Shown: positions 51,582 to 59,954, counted from the stretch's first letter. The stretch: 64,000 nucleotides of DNA from JAICLK01 sp963742655 (GCA_963742655.1 CAVUMM010000005.1:434001-498000), one strand, 5' to 3'. Translations and numbers: made by a program. The notes: generated by a model not told the origin, from the sequence alone.

Positions 51582-52484
51582 ACCCGAAGCACGAAACTCC
51601 CTAACAAGATAAAGCGCCCATTTGTTACTCTGTAAGTGTTCAAGCTAACAGAAGGAAAACAAACATGGACGCTTTACAGAAACAGCATATCGTAGATGTC
51701 TTCGTATGGATAGACGACATACTGCCAACTCGGGAGAGTACTGGCCGCCCTCCGGTCCTCAGCGACAGTGAGCTACTGACCATTCTCATCTGGGATGGTC
51801 TCACCGAACCGCACAAAAATCTGTCGGCAGTGTATTCGTGGATTGCTCGCGAATACCGGGATTGCTTCCCGAAAATGCCGAGATACCAGAACTTTGTAGC
51901 GCACTGTCACCGTTTGCTTCCGACACTGTCGTGGCTGCTGCAAGCGACGCTGTCAACTGCCACACCGCTCAGATTCGCCGACAGCACCATGCTTCCGGTG
52001 TGCAAGCCAGTCCGAGCTGACCGGCACAAGGTAGCCAAAGGCTTTGCCGCCTTTGGTAAGAACTGGCAGGGCTGGCATTACGGCTTCAAGTTACATGCGA
52101 GCATTGACTACCTCGGCCAGTTTGCCGGGCTCTACTTTACGCCAGCGAATGAAGCAGACGTCTTACAACTCAAGCATCTGGTGAACCAACAGACGACCGT
52201 CGTGGTTGCTGACGCCGGCTATACCGCCCAAGTCACCCGACGCCATATTTGGCGGGACTTTCAGTGTCTTGTTATCTCGCCACCCAGGCCACGACAGTGC
52301 TGGCTCATGGCTGGAAGGCAGCATCTCCTGCTGACACTGCGACCGAAGATTGAGGCTGTCTTTGGTATCCTCAAAGAACGAGCTCACTTCGTGACCTCGT
52401 TCCCGCGCAGTGTACGCGGCTACTTCGTGCATTATCTGAGAGTGTTACTGGGCTATCAGATGAGTCGAGTTTCGTGATTCGGGT
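51582..52484 (+). mobile_element. IS982-family insertion sequence
   Basis: A 903-bp element with terminal repeats ACCCGAAGCACGAAACTC (51582-51599) and, inverted, ACCCGAATCACGAAACTC (52484-52467), 17 of 18 identical. The 6-bp target duplication TGCCTT occurs at 51576-51581 and 52485-52490. It carries one intact transposase gene and interrupts the DUF4258 gene cleanly, so the insertion is recent. Confidence 0.95.
51665..52477 (+). CDS. IS982 family transposase
   Basis: The 270-residue protein has the IS982 DDE layout: ADSTMLPVCK with the first Asp, the conserved GWHYGFKLHASIDYLGQFAGLYFTPANEAD, VVVADAGYTAQ with the second Asp, and LRPKIEAVFGILKERAHF with the Glu. It is full length and intact, so the element may be active. 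The ATG follows AGAAGGAA. Its stop codon TGA lies inside the right terminal repeat and overlaps the GTG of the next frame (GTGA). Confidence 0.95.
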   Translation: MDALQKQHIVDVFVWIDDILPTRESTGRPPVLSDSELLTILIWDGLTEPHKNLSAVYSWIAREYRDCFPKMPRYQNFVAHCHRLLPTLSWLLQATLSTATPLRFADSTMLPVCKPVRADRHKVAKGFAAFGKNWQGWHYGFKLHASIDYLGQFAGLYFTPANEADVLQLKHLVNQQTTVVVADAGYTAQVTRRHIWRDFQCLVISPPRPRQCWLMAGRQHLLLTLRPKIEAVFGILKERAHFVTSFPRSVRGYFVHYLRVLLGYQMSRVS

Positions 52485-52686
52485 TGCCTTAGATCAGCTT
52501 AAAGTTAGATCTCGAATAACAAAATCAATGGTGTTAGATACTCTGAAACACGCAGATGAAAATACATCCTCGTACAGAGGTAGGAAAATCTCACGCAAAA
52601 GATTTGGGGATGTATTCCTTGAGGTTGTTGCGATAAAAGAGGATAATAAACTCATAGTAATTACTCAGTATATTTTGGAACAATAG
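52474..52686 (+). CDS. Chimeric DUF4258 frame starting in the IS right end
   Basis: GTG 52474 overlaps the transposase stop as GTGA, so translational coupling could express a 70-residue product with three to four IS-encoded residues (MIRVA) in place of the original ten. It retains all of DUF4258 after the first strand: LDQLKVRSRITK to ITQYILEQ. Whether it is still active is unknown; losing the leading FSKH-type residues probably inactivates it. Confidence 0.6.
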   Translation: MIRVALDQLKVRSRITKSMVLDTLKHADENTSSYRGRKISRKRFGDVFLEVVAIKEDNKLIVITQYILEQ

Positions 52687-52689
52687 ATC

Positions 52690-52905
52690 ATGAAGATAAC
52701 ATATGATAAATCTGTTGATGCAATGTACATCAAATTGAATGAGAAACTTACCTATAAATCAAGTAAGAAGATCTCTGAAGATGTTTTAATTGATTACTCT
52801 GAAGACGGTAAGGTTATTGGCGTAGAAGTTTTAACTGCTTCAAAAAATGCTATCCTTCCTCTACCTAATGGCTCAGTTCCAATTGAGCTAGGTTCTGCTG
52901 CCTGA
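52690..52905 (+). CDS. DUF2283 family protein
   Basis: The 71-residue protein fits DUF2283: MKITYDKSVDAMYIKLNE, ISEDVLIDYSEDGKVIGVEVLTA and IPLP-like end. Proteins of this family are encoded beside DUF4258 genes, probably as their neutralising partner. The start follows the DUF4258 stop by 3 nt. With the IS present it may now be expressed without a functional toxin. Confidence 0.9.
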   Translation: MKITYDKSVDAMYIKLNEKLTYKSSKKISEDVLIDYSEDGKVIGVEVLTASKNAILPLPNGSVPIELGSAA

Positions 52906-52930
52906 TTTCAATTGCGATAACGCATATGTT

Positions 52931-53114
52931 GGCCCTCCAATGAAATTACCTCTGCGTGCCAGGGGTATTTTTATTGGTCGGAACGGTTGAGTCGAATGCG
53001 CCGACGGCGCAGTTCGATAATTTTGCGGTTAGTAAAATTATATGCAGAACCCGACTCGTCCATTATTAAAAATAAAGACGATCCGACGAGAAGCTATAAT
53101 CCCACTGGGTCCTC
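52931..53114 (+). repeat. Direct repeat, right copy (att-like)
   Basis: Copy of 49840-50023 with one mismatch (52946 T). It starts at GGCCCTCC and stops at CCCACTGGGTCCTC, after which the flanks diverge. The tRNA body is absent here. Confidence 0.93.
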
Positions 53115-53126
53115 AAAACATATTTT

Positions 53127-55358
53127 TTACGCAAATAGCAACAGCTGATTCTGCTCTTCTTCTTGCGGTATGTCATTTTGATCCATGCCTGCCGCGGTCA
53201 TGGCACCGTTATTTTCCATGAGCATCCTGAACTTACGGCTGCCGTCAGCCAGTTTTTCGATGATCAGCACGTAGCTTGGAAGATCGTCGAAAGCAATATC
53301 GATATATTTTACGCCGTCTGATATAAAGTTACCCTTTGAAGCTGCATCAAAGGCAATTTCTTCGATAACTGCATCAGGATTACTAGGTGCGACTCTGACT
53401 TGCAGAGAGCCATCTAAAAATGTAAGTTGCTCTATTTTCGCACGTTCGCCGCCCGCTTGTTCGTAGCATTCCATGGCATCACTGGATGATACATTTTCTG
53501 TACTCCGCCAGTATTTCTTGACCGGCTGGCCTATGCCGTATGTTTCTAAAAACGAGCTGCCTTTTGCGAAATGCGACGTTGGTACTTCGTATAGCATGGC
53601 TGATTCCAATGCTGACTCGTGGGTCGAAATAAGTGTACGAACCAGTTCGTCGGTACGCGAAATTTCTTCCTCGCCATCCATTGCTACTCTTTGGAACAAA
53701 TGCCGTAAGACGCTCATTCTGGCTATTTCGTTTGGCAGCAAATCTTTAATAGACTCTGTTTCGGACAGATGCAGCGCTAGTGCCGAAGCGAATAAGGATT
53801 GAATTTCCTTTTGCATCATCTTCCACGTGTCTGAATTCTCACGCTCACTGCTACCGTTAAATGCTCTAAACGGGTTAATGTTTTCGCCGTTTCTTTCGGC
53901 TTTATTTGCGGTTGTTAAGTATTCGCTGACACATATTGATGCGAAATATTCAATGCGGTCTCTGAACTCGTGGGCGGTCAAGAAAAATATTGGTTCCAGG
54001 TCAGCATCGCCAAGCTTATGGATCTCTTGTTGGACAACGGCAGCTGCTTTGCTCACATTCAATCCTAAATATTCTAAATACTCTGTGACGAGCTGATGTT
54101 CTAACCTATCCAACACTTCAATCAAGTCGGATTCGTAATCATTTTGAAAAATACTGATTCTTTCTTCCATGGCTTCAATCACCCGTGCTTTGTAATCTAA
54201 AGCTGCTTCCTGAGACCCAAGGATTGATGCGGTTTTTGCAAAATAGCTTGCCAAGAAAACAAGATGCGGCGTGATATCCACTTGGTCGGTCAAGAGTGCT
54301 TGGATATGTCTGTAGCTGTACACATCTGATATGGACGCCAACACTTGGATGATATCCTTTGCTCTGTCGTCATCGGTGATAGGTTTGTCTCCCAGTTCCA
54401 GCGCGGTGCCGCGGACACTGTCCAAGTCAACGATTCCTCCTAATGCGGTGATATTGAACGCGTGTAAGTACCCGTGCTTGAGATCGGGATGCATCAGCGC
54501 AAGGTATTCGCCGGTTTTAGGTGCGATGATTGTTGTAACGAAACGCCGCAAATCTGCGGTATCACCCGGATCGAACGGCTGTTCGCCGCGGGGCAACAAG
54601 GTACTGTTTGCGTGGGTAAATACTTGCTCGCGCTGGTGGTCCGATTTCAGGTCTCCCAAACGATATGGACTATCGGTGGCTCGAAGCGTGACGTAAAAAG
54701 CCATGCTGCCGATAGATCGTAGGAGTTTTTTAATTTGATCGGATCCTAGGTCCGCATCCGGATGATCGGCTAAGTATCTGTCGATAAGTCGTTGTCTGTA
54801 CTCAATTCTATTTAACAATGTAGATGCGTCAACCCCAGGTCCGACTACCGGCCACGGGAGTTTTTTCGGTTCTGCAATACCAAACACATATTCCGTGGAT
54901 ATGCCCCTGGAAGCTAAAACCATCGAAGCCCGGTTTACGCGGCCGACGACATTGCTTTCCTGCAGTCCGTACGGTATATAACCGGCAGAAGCGGTTGCAC
55001 TCTCGATAATGCGCGGATGATAAAAATTATTTCCTTTAAGGCTGGCAGCCGTGTACGTATTGCCGAATTCGTCTTGCCATTCAACCGGGATCACTTTTCC
55101 TAGCAGCTGGAAAGATCGTCCATGATCGTCTGACGGCTGCTCTAACAAGAAACCATCACCAGCAGCAAGTTCCGGTACTGCGTCATTGTATGGTAAAAAT
55201 TCACTGGCTTCGTCCGGCCAGACAATGACAACAGGGCAACGGGCCATTAAATCATGGACGAACGATCTGTCTAATGGATGACCATCTTCAAACTCGTTGA
55301 CCGGACGACCTCCGATAGAATCAAGCACAAAAGATTCTAAATATCTCGGTTCAATCAT
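53127..55358 (-). CDS. Large protein with kinase-like catalytic-loop motif
   Basis: The 743-residue soluble protein matches no family I know outright. In order: an N-terminal domain with Lys108 in SLKGNNFYHPRII, an internal ASMVLASRGISTEYVFGI helix, and the sequence HGYLHAFNITALGGIVDLDSV (295-315), which has the spacing of a kinase/SelO catalytic loop (His-Gly, Asn302) and metal site (Asp311/313). The first Asp of the usual HGD is Tyr, so activity may be altered. The C-terminal half is helical with acidic Ser-rich parts. It forms an operon with the 120-aa gene upstream (15-nt gap) and lies just beside the islet. Confidence 0.65.
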   Translation of the reverse strand: MIEPRYLESFVLDSIGGRPVNEFEDGHPLDRSFVHDLMARCPVVIVWPDEASEFLPYNDAVPELAAGDGFLLEQPSDDHGRSFQLLGKVIPVEWQDEFGNTYTAASLKGNNFYHPRIIESATASAGYIPYGLQESNVVGRVNRASMVLASRGISTEYVFGIAEPKKLPWPVVGPGVDASTLLNRIEYRQRLIDRYLADHPDADLGSDQIKKLLRSIGSMAFYVTLRATDSPYRLGDLKSDHQREQVFTHANSTLLPRGEQPFDPGDTADLRRFVTTIIAPKTGEYLALMHPDLKHGYLHAFNITALGGIVDLDSVRGTALELGDKPITDDDRAKDIIQVLASISDVYSYRHIQALLTDQVDITPHLVFLASYFAKTASILGSQEAALDYKARVIEAMEERISIFQNDYESDLIEVLDRLEHQLVTEYLEYLGLNVSKAAAVVQQEIHKLGDADLEPIFFLTAHEFRDRIEYFASICVSEYLTTANKAERNGENINPFRAFNGSSERENSDTWKMMQKEIQSLFASALALHLSETESIKDLLPNEIARMSVLRHLFQRVAMDGEEEISRTDELVRTLISTHESALESAMLYEVPTSHFAKGSSFLETYGIGQPVKKYWRSTENVSSSDAMECYEQAGGERAKIEQLTFLDGSLQVRVAPSNPDAVIEEIAFDAASKGNFISDGVKYIDIAFDDLPSYVLIIEKLADGSRKFRMLMENNGAMTAAGMDQNDIPQEEEQNQLLLFA

Positions 55359-55373
55359 AAAGCGGGCGGCTAA

Positions 55374-55736
55374 CTAAGGTTTGGGATTGGTGGTTGTGCC
55401 GGGCCCAGCGTCAGTAGGTACTGCGGTGCCTTCAACCTCAACTACTGCCAGCTGAGCATACGTTGTGAGTTTACCGGCTAGCAAAGCTTTCTGTCCTCTG
55501 CCTAAGGGAGGCTTGATGTCTTTTCTGCCCTCAACAACTCCTATGGCTCCGAGCATTGCTTCGCCGAATGCCTGTATCGAGAGTTTACCTACACCTTTGG
55601 CTTCGAGGGCGATCGTCCCGGCTGTTTCAACAGCGTTGACTGACGCCATAAATGCATCAGGCGTTACTGGCGGTTCCCTCATTAATTCGGAATGTGCTGC
55701 TACTGCTTGATCGAACATAGTTGGGCTGGGTGGCAT
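55374..55736 (-). CDS. Partner gene of the kinase-like protein
   Basis: The 120-residue protein has a helical core (FMASVNAVETAGTIALEAKGVGKLSIQAFGEAMLGAIGVVEGR) and a flexible Pro/Thr end. No signal peptide or family. GTGAGG precedes ATG 55736 by 7 nt. It is the first gene of a two-gene unit with the 743-aa protein; conserved pairing in related genomes would suggest a substrate or regulator. Confidence 0.6.
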   Translation of the reverse strand: MPPSPTMFDQAVAAHSELMREPPVTPDAFMASVNAVETAGTIALEAKGVGKLSIQAFGEAMLGAIGVVEGRKDIKPPLGRGQKALLAGKLTTYAQLAVVEVEGTAVPTDAGPGTTTNPKP

Positions 55737-55846
55737 GATATAACCTCACTGATTAACTTTAGAATACTTAATCATAGGATACCTAAATTTGCAATGAGCC
55801 GCTACACCTTTTTGTATTAATGTAGAAACATGTTATTATATACTTT

Positions 55847-56395
55847 ATGAATCTACGTCGTTGGGAGTCGGTTGTCTTACTTGAGTCACCTGGTTCCATA
55901 AAAAAGCATGGAATCCCTGTGATAGAATCCCATATCGTCGTGGGAATTGAACCAGCTGCCGGTACGAGCTATTATCACCATCGACTCACCGAAATTGGAA
56001 TCGCCGAAAATATAACGCGAACCGCTATAGATCTGCCTGCGATAAAGGCGCGAAAGCTTTGCGAATTATTCAGACGGCTCTATTCGGATGAACGTACCCC
56101 GCCAGCTGAATTTGATTGTCAGGCAGGGCTGGATTTCCTGATAGGCGCGTCTGATGAAGTTGCACACACTGTACGTGCCTACGATGTCCGTGGCCCGATG
56201 CGGCCAGATGCTCTGAAGCCTGGCGAGCCCTACATGATCCTGGCGGGCAATACCGTGCATGACTTCCTGGCCGCCGATAGTGCAACAGGATTGCATATAG
56301 CTGGCCCCGGTGGCGGTCTCGGGCATACCCCGGCAGCCGACCTGATGCGCGTTTGGGAAGGCACACTCCAGCAAATCATAGGCTGGGAAGTATAA
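55847..56395 (+). CDS. Hypothetical protein
   Basis: The 182-residue protein is soluble. It contains VVGIEPAAGTSYYHHRLTEIGI and a basic helical segment KARKLCELFRRLYSDER; a late Gly-rich loop (HIAGPGGGLGHTPA) could bind a nucleotide or phosphate, but no known motif is complete. TATTAT (55834-55839) ends 7 nt before ATG 55847, giving a leaderless start. It is divergent from the kinase-like operon. Confidence 0.65.
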   Translation: MNLRRWESVVLLESPGSIKKHGIPVIESHIVVGIEPAAGTSYYHHRLTEIGIAENITRTAIDLPAIKARKLCELFRRLYSDERTPPAEFDCQAGLDFLIGASDEVAHTVRAYDVRGPMRPDALKPGEPYMILAGNTVHDFLAADSATGLHIAGPGGGLGHTPAADLMRVWEGTLQQIIGWEV

Positions 56396-56478
56396 CTTTC
56401 TATAACCTACTGACCACCAATTACGGATCTAAACTTGATATGCAGTTCCGGGATCAGCCCACCGTAAATCTACAAATT

Positions 56479-56553
56479 TTATAGCACTCCGCGGCGGCGT
56501 CTGCGGCGGCGGCTGCCGGCTACTGAAACTGGGGTTAATGGTCGTCCGATCAT
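56479..56553 (-). CDS. 24-residue Arg-rich ORF coupled to DUF6325
   Basis: ATG 56553 overlaps the DUF6325 stop as ATGA. The product is MIGRPLTPVSVAGS followed by seven Arg and GVL. The overlap geometry implies translation by re-initiation. In some genomes a small membrane protein with a similar basic end follows such a gene; here the hydrophobic part is missing, so it may be a remnant. Confidence 0.5.
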   Translation of the reverse strand: MIGRPLTPVSVAGSRRRRRRRGVL

Positions 56554-56999
56554 TTCATTGCTCCTTGTTTTGCGTTAGTTTTTTCTATATCTTCTAATGC
56601 GGCGGTGACTTTTTCGTCGTGGATCCGGCCATCGGCAAGCAAGAATCCGCCGGCATTAATGATGGCTTTCTTGAGCCCTTTGGCCCACAAATGTTCAATC
56701 ACGAGCACGCCGGCGGCGGTATTGTTTTCCATGTCTTTACCGATTTTTTCGACGTCGTCAATCGTTAGCAGCGGCATATCGTCGTTGAATTCCAATTCTC
56801 CGAACGTGGCTTTCAGCTCGTCCGACTGTTCGCTGAATTCGCCCTCGATAACCTCGCCGTCCTCGTCTTTCATGATGAACACCAGGTCAATCACCCGGAT
56901 GATTTTTTGTTTCGCAGCCTTGGTAATCTCATCCAGGATACTCCCGTTGAAATTATTACCCTTAAAGCCCACGACTACATAATCGACTGGTCCAATCAT
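56550..56999 (-). CDS. DUF6325 family protein
   Basis: The 149-residue protein has the DUF6325 pattern: IGPVDYVVVGFKGNNFNGSILDEI, RVIDLVFIMKDEDGEVIEGEF, a central acidic region and AGVLVIEHLWAKGLKKAIINAGGFLLADGRI. It is cytoplasmic; its role is unknown. AAGGGGG lies 5 nt before ATG 56999. It is followed in the same unit by a 24-residue coupled frame. Confidence 0.85.
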   Translation of the reverse strand: MIGPVDYVVVGFKGNNFNGSILDEITKAAKQKIIRVIDLVFIMKDEDGEVIEGEFSEQSDELKATFGELEFNDDMPLLTIDDVEKIGKDMENNTAAGVLVIEHLWAKGLKKAIINAGGFLLADGRIHDEKVTAALEDIEKTNAKQGAMK

Positions 57000-57289
57000 A
57001 TGCCCCCTTCTGCTGCTGCAGCAAAATTACTGTTAGTAATTTCAGATTACCATCAGTTGACGGGCGGTTCTATGAGTATAATCACATGCTTCGGGGTAAA
57101 ATACGCGCCTGCCATACATAAAATATCGTTCGAAACTTCGGATGTAGCGTAATTACTGGCGTCAATGAGCGTCATTTTTGTCCGAAATGTAGTCGGAATT
57201 CGCAGCAATTATAAATGCTTATGCATGCAATTTATGCAAAATTAGGGTATAGTGACAATTTTAATAGCCACTCCCGTGGGTCGAGTCTT

Positions 57290-58417
57290 ATGATTAAGTT
57301 TATGGATATATTCCAACATAAGCGCCAACTTCTTATTGTCGGCATTTTTATCGTAGCCGACCTATTACTTATTTCACTTCTGGCCTCTGCCGCGCAAGCT
57401 CATGCGGCGAACGATCCACCGCGAAATCACGCCGCTCCGAGTGTCGGTATCGGAAATACCCGCTCTTATGACAGCCCGAACATCATAACCGACGGCATGT
57501 TCATGTTGATTGATAATGTGAGTCAGGCAACCAGTCATGTTGAGCAGGGCGCGCTGAATGGCGTGACGTCCGTCGCAATGAGCGCGGCTCAAATCGGAAC
57601 ATTCAGCAGGCACGCCGTCGGTGCCAGTACGAACTTCGCGTCCCATGGCGTGGGCGACAGTTTCGCATTTGTGGGACGCCTGGCCGGCGGCGGTTTTCAT
57701 TTTACCGGCCGTGCAATCGGAGGCAGCTTCGTATTTGTAGGTCGCACGATTATTGGCGGTGGGTTGTCGGCCATCGGGCATGGAATACTAGGCAGTTTCG
57801 CATTCGCGGGGCACACTATCGGCAGCGTGTTCGGTTTTGCCGCGCATATTACACACGTAAGCTCGGTTATTCGACCGGCCGATCGTGCGCCCACGCCTAC
57901 TATTGCTCAGCTTCGGATCCAGCAGGCAGCCCTAATTCAAAAAGATACGAAGGTCGTAACGATTGCCGCATTGACGAGCGGCGTTGGCGGTGCTTGCGAT
58001 GCTGGCGATGGCAATGGCGGTTATCCGATGAGTTGGTGTAATGCGTCGATGGATTCCGTTGCTACGATCCCGTTCGGCGGCGACGCGATCAATCGCGAAT
58101 GCACATCGTATGCCTATTGGTACTTCACGAGCATCGAAGGCCACACCGGCTTTCATGCTACCGGCAATGCAAAATATTGGGCCACGACTTCGAACTACCC
58201 GACGCATATATGGCCGGCTGTAGGCGCTATCGCGGTTGAAACCTCCGGCGCGTTCGGGCACGTGGCAATCGTCCAGGCCTTGCCCGGCCAAAGCTACGCC
58301 GGACGGGCAGTGCCGGCCGGTTACGTGCTGGTGAGCGAAATGAACTTTGATTGGAACGGCCACTTCCGTTACTCGTACAGCCCGCTCGATAAGTTTTCGA
58401 CGTACATTTATCCCTGA
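57290..58417 (+). CDS. Secreted CHAP domain protein with Gly/Phe repeats
   Basis: From ATG 57290 the product is 375 residues: signal-like helix (about 14-36), then 10-12-residue repeats of the type GGSFVFVGRTI, GDSFAFVGRLA and GSFAFAGHTIG (about 115-195), and a CHAP amidase domain (about 240-375) with the catalytic Cys in NRECTSYAYWYF and His in AFGHVAIVQA, plus ELNFDWNGH-like end. CHAP enzymes cut peptidoglycan. TATAGT (57248-57253) stands upstream with a leader of about 30 nt. Confidence 0.88.
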   Translation: MIKFMDIFQHKRQLLIVGIFIVADLLLISLLASAAQAHAANDPPRNHAAPSVGIGNTRSYDSPNIITDGMFMLIDNVSQATSHVEQGALNGVTSVAMSAAQIGTFSRHAVGASTNFASHGVGDSFAFVGRLAGGGFHFTGRAIGGSFVFVGRTIIGGGLSAIGHGILGSFAFAGHTIGSVFGFAAHITHVSSVIRPADRAPTPTIAQLRIQQAALIQKDTKVVTIAALTSGVGGACDAGDGNGGYPMSWCNASMDSVATIPFGGDAINRECTSYAYWYFTSIEGHTGFHATGNAKYWATTSNYPTHIWPAVGAIAVETSGAFGHVAIVQALPGQSYAGRAVPAGYVLVSEMNFDWNGHFRYSYSPLDKFSTYIYP

Positions 58418-58453
58418 TTTAAAAGCTCCGGCAATGCCAGATAGCGGTTTATT

Positions 58454-59059
58454 TCATGTCCTGGCTGCAAGCACCGTTGCGGCGAGGCCGAGAAATTGCC
58501 GGAATGCCGCCGGGGTTTTATCGGCAGCCGGCGCATCTTGGTTTCTGAGCAAGTACGCGTTGTCGTGGCGGCTGTCCGTAACCGCAAGCACCCACTGATA
58601 TGCATCTCGCTGTGCGGGGCGCGAAGTATTCGCTCCGACGACGAATTTTCTTGTTAATAGACCTGAAAAAGCCACGACGATTTCGAGAATGCGATATCCT
58701 CCGTGAACATCCGCAGGCTCGACCGGGTGGGTGTATTCGCCTTGTTCAGTATAGTTTGCGCCGTACGCCCCCACCGACACGCCGGTCGGGGCTAATGTGT
58801 CGAGCGCCACTGTCTCGCCGGGGCGCTGTGCGTTATGCCTCGGCAGCGCGACCGACCCTTGATCAATGCTTAAAATGCCGCCAAAGAGCAGCGATTGTCT
58901 TAAGCCTTCAAATGTTGCGGTAGGATCCGACGCCGACTGGAGAGCTACAGTCGATATTCCACTGGTGCTTTCAGGCAAGCCGCCGGCATGCAGCACCTGG
59001 TCTGCCATCTGCAACAATTCACGTTGGTCCGGCGTTAGTGCGGTGTACTGAGTGTTCAT
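58454..59059 (-). CDS. Hypothetical protein
   Basis: The 201-residue protein is soluble and mainly helical in the first third (ALTPDQRELLQMADQVLHAGGLPES), with beta stretches later (RILEIVVAFSGLLTRKFVVG). No family is recognised. The minus-strand TAATTT box (59071-59066) is 6 nt before ATG 59059, so the start is probably leaderless. A 15-bp palindrome covers this promoter. Confidence 0.6.
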   Translation of the reverse strand: MNTQYTALTPDQRELLQMADQVLHAGGLPESTSGISTVALQSASDPTATFEGLRQSLLFGGILSIDQGSVALPRHNAQRPGETVALDTLAPTGVSVGAYGANYTEQGEYTHPVEPADVHGGYRILEIVVAFSGLLTRKFVVGANTSRPAQRDAYQWVLAVTDSRHDNAYLLRNQDAPAADKTPAAFRQFLGLAATVLAART

Positions 59060-59066
59060 TCAATGA

Positions 59067-59081
59067 AATTACAATGTAATT
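59067..59081. promoter_or_regulatory. 15-bp palindrome over the 59059 gene promoter
   Basis: AATTACA-A-TGTAATT, perfect 7-bp arms. It lies over the -10 region of the hypothetical gene and 58 bp from the stop of the Crp/Fnr-type gene. It is a candidate site for that regulator. Confidence 0.5.
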
Positions 59082-59138
59082 GCTAAAAAAGCAAATACTT
59101 TAGTGCCATTTCTTATTATTGTTGCCTAGTGTCGGCGG

Positions 59139-59825
59139 TTACGCGTAATCGTCAGCTTGGTAGAATGTAACCGTTACATCATCGCCAAGCTCTTTGTGAA
59201 GCTTGCTTATATCCAAAATTTCAATGCCTTTGCTGGAGTACTTGACCATGCCCAATCGATCAAACCGAGTCATTTCTCGGCTGATACCTTCGCGGCTTAC
59301 GTTTACCATTGCCGACAAATCATATTGGCTGATGTGCGGCAGGTGGATCGTACTACCCCGCTTATCTCCAAATTTTGCGGATAGCAGCATCAGCCGATAA
59401 GCCAGTCTTTCCCGTCCATACTTTAATGACAAGTTATTGACGGTCGACGAATACAGCATAAATTGCTCCAATACTTTTTGCATGACGACATAGGTTACGC
59501 CCGCGCTTTTTCTCATGTGCCTCAAAAATACATCCTGCGGCACCAGGTCAATTATGCAATCGCTGATCGCCTGTACAAAAATAAAATACCGCTTCTGCTC
59601 GATAATCCATGCCAGCGGGAAAAAGTCATTTCGCCCAAAAATTGCCGCGACTGCTTCTTCGCCGCGCGCGTTGATACTGTAAGCTTTTACGAATCCATCC
59701 CGCATGGTATAGATGTATTCGGTTTCTTCGTGAGGATGCAAAATTATCGAACCTTTTTTATAGCGCACGGTCCTGACATATTTCTTCATTGCTGCGGCGT
59801 CGGGATGTTCAAGAATGGCGAGCAT
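59139..59825 (-). CDS. Crp/Fnr family transcriptional regulator, second copy
   Basis: From ATG 59825 the product is 228 residues: cyclic-nucleotide-binding-like barrel (about 12-115; GSIILHPHEETEYIYTMRDGFVKAYSINARGEEAVAA), dimer helix, and a winged helix (ISQYDLSAMVNVSREGISREMTRFDRLGMV, about 163-192). No iron-sulphur Cys cluster. It resembles the 7349 protein in layout but is only moderately similar. On the minus strand TACAAT (59838-59833) ends 7 nt before the ATG, which excludes the longer start at 59870. Confidence 0.9.
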   Translation of the reverse strand: MLAILEHPDAAAMKKYVRTVRYKKGSIILHPHEETEYIYTMRDGFVKAYSINARGEEAVAAIFGRNDFFPLAWIIEQKRYFIFVQAISDCIIDLVPQDVFLRHMRKSAGVTYVVMQKVLEQFMLYSSTVNNLSLKYGRERLAYRLMLLSAKFGDKRGSTIHLPHISQYDLSAMVNVSREGISREMTRFDRLGMVKYSSKGIEILDISKLHKELGDDVTVTFYQADDYA

Positions 59826-59954
59826 ACTATATATTGTATACCCCTTAGCAAAAGTAATCGATAACCGCAAGCGTTTCGGAACATATTATTGCGCACGTCA
59901 GGGAAGATGCATGCCCAGTGTTGGGATCATGTCCAAACTAGTTATGTTATGTAG

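Larger units (their letters stand above)
51553..52686 (+). pseudogene. DUF4258 gene split by IS982
   Basis: Before the insertion ATG 51553 (leaderless, TATAAT 6 nt upstream) read MEIEFSKHAL, and joining at the 6-bp duplication TGCCTT restores DQLKVRSRITKSMVLDTLK and the rest of a 74-residue protein. The FSKHALDQL opening and late YRGRKISRKRF fit DUF4258, a small RNase-like toxin fold. The partner DUF2283 gene follows, a common pairing. The left piece now ends at a stop in the IS; the right piece survives as a chimera starting at 52474. Confidence 0.85.
49840..53114 (+). mobile_element. 3.1-kb tRNA-Lys islet flanked by 184-bp direct repeats
   Basis: The repeat copies (49840-50023 and 52931-53114) start at the tRNA 3' end (GGCCCTCCA) and end with a tRNA-like CCCACTGGGTCCTC; only one mismatch is visible. 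The period is 3,091 bp. The cargo, richer in A+T than the host, is a papain-like peptidase, YefM-YoeB, and a DUF4258-DUF2283 pair interrupted by IS982. No integrase is present. The structure fits an integration or recombination at tRNA-Lys. Confidence 0.8.

Noticed and set aside
56907..57152. 81-codon plus-strand frame in the gap before the CHAP gene
   Set aside because: Half of it overlaps the DUF6325 gene in antisense and the rest has no ribosome site; the gap 57000-57289 holds only the CHAP promoter.
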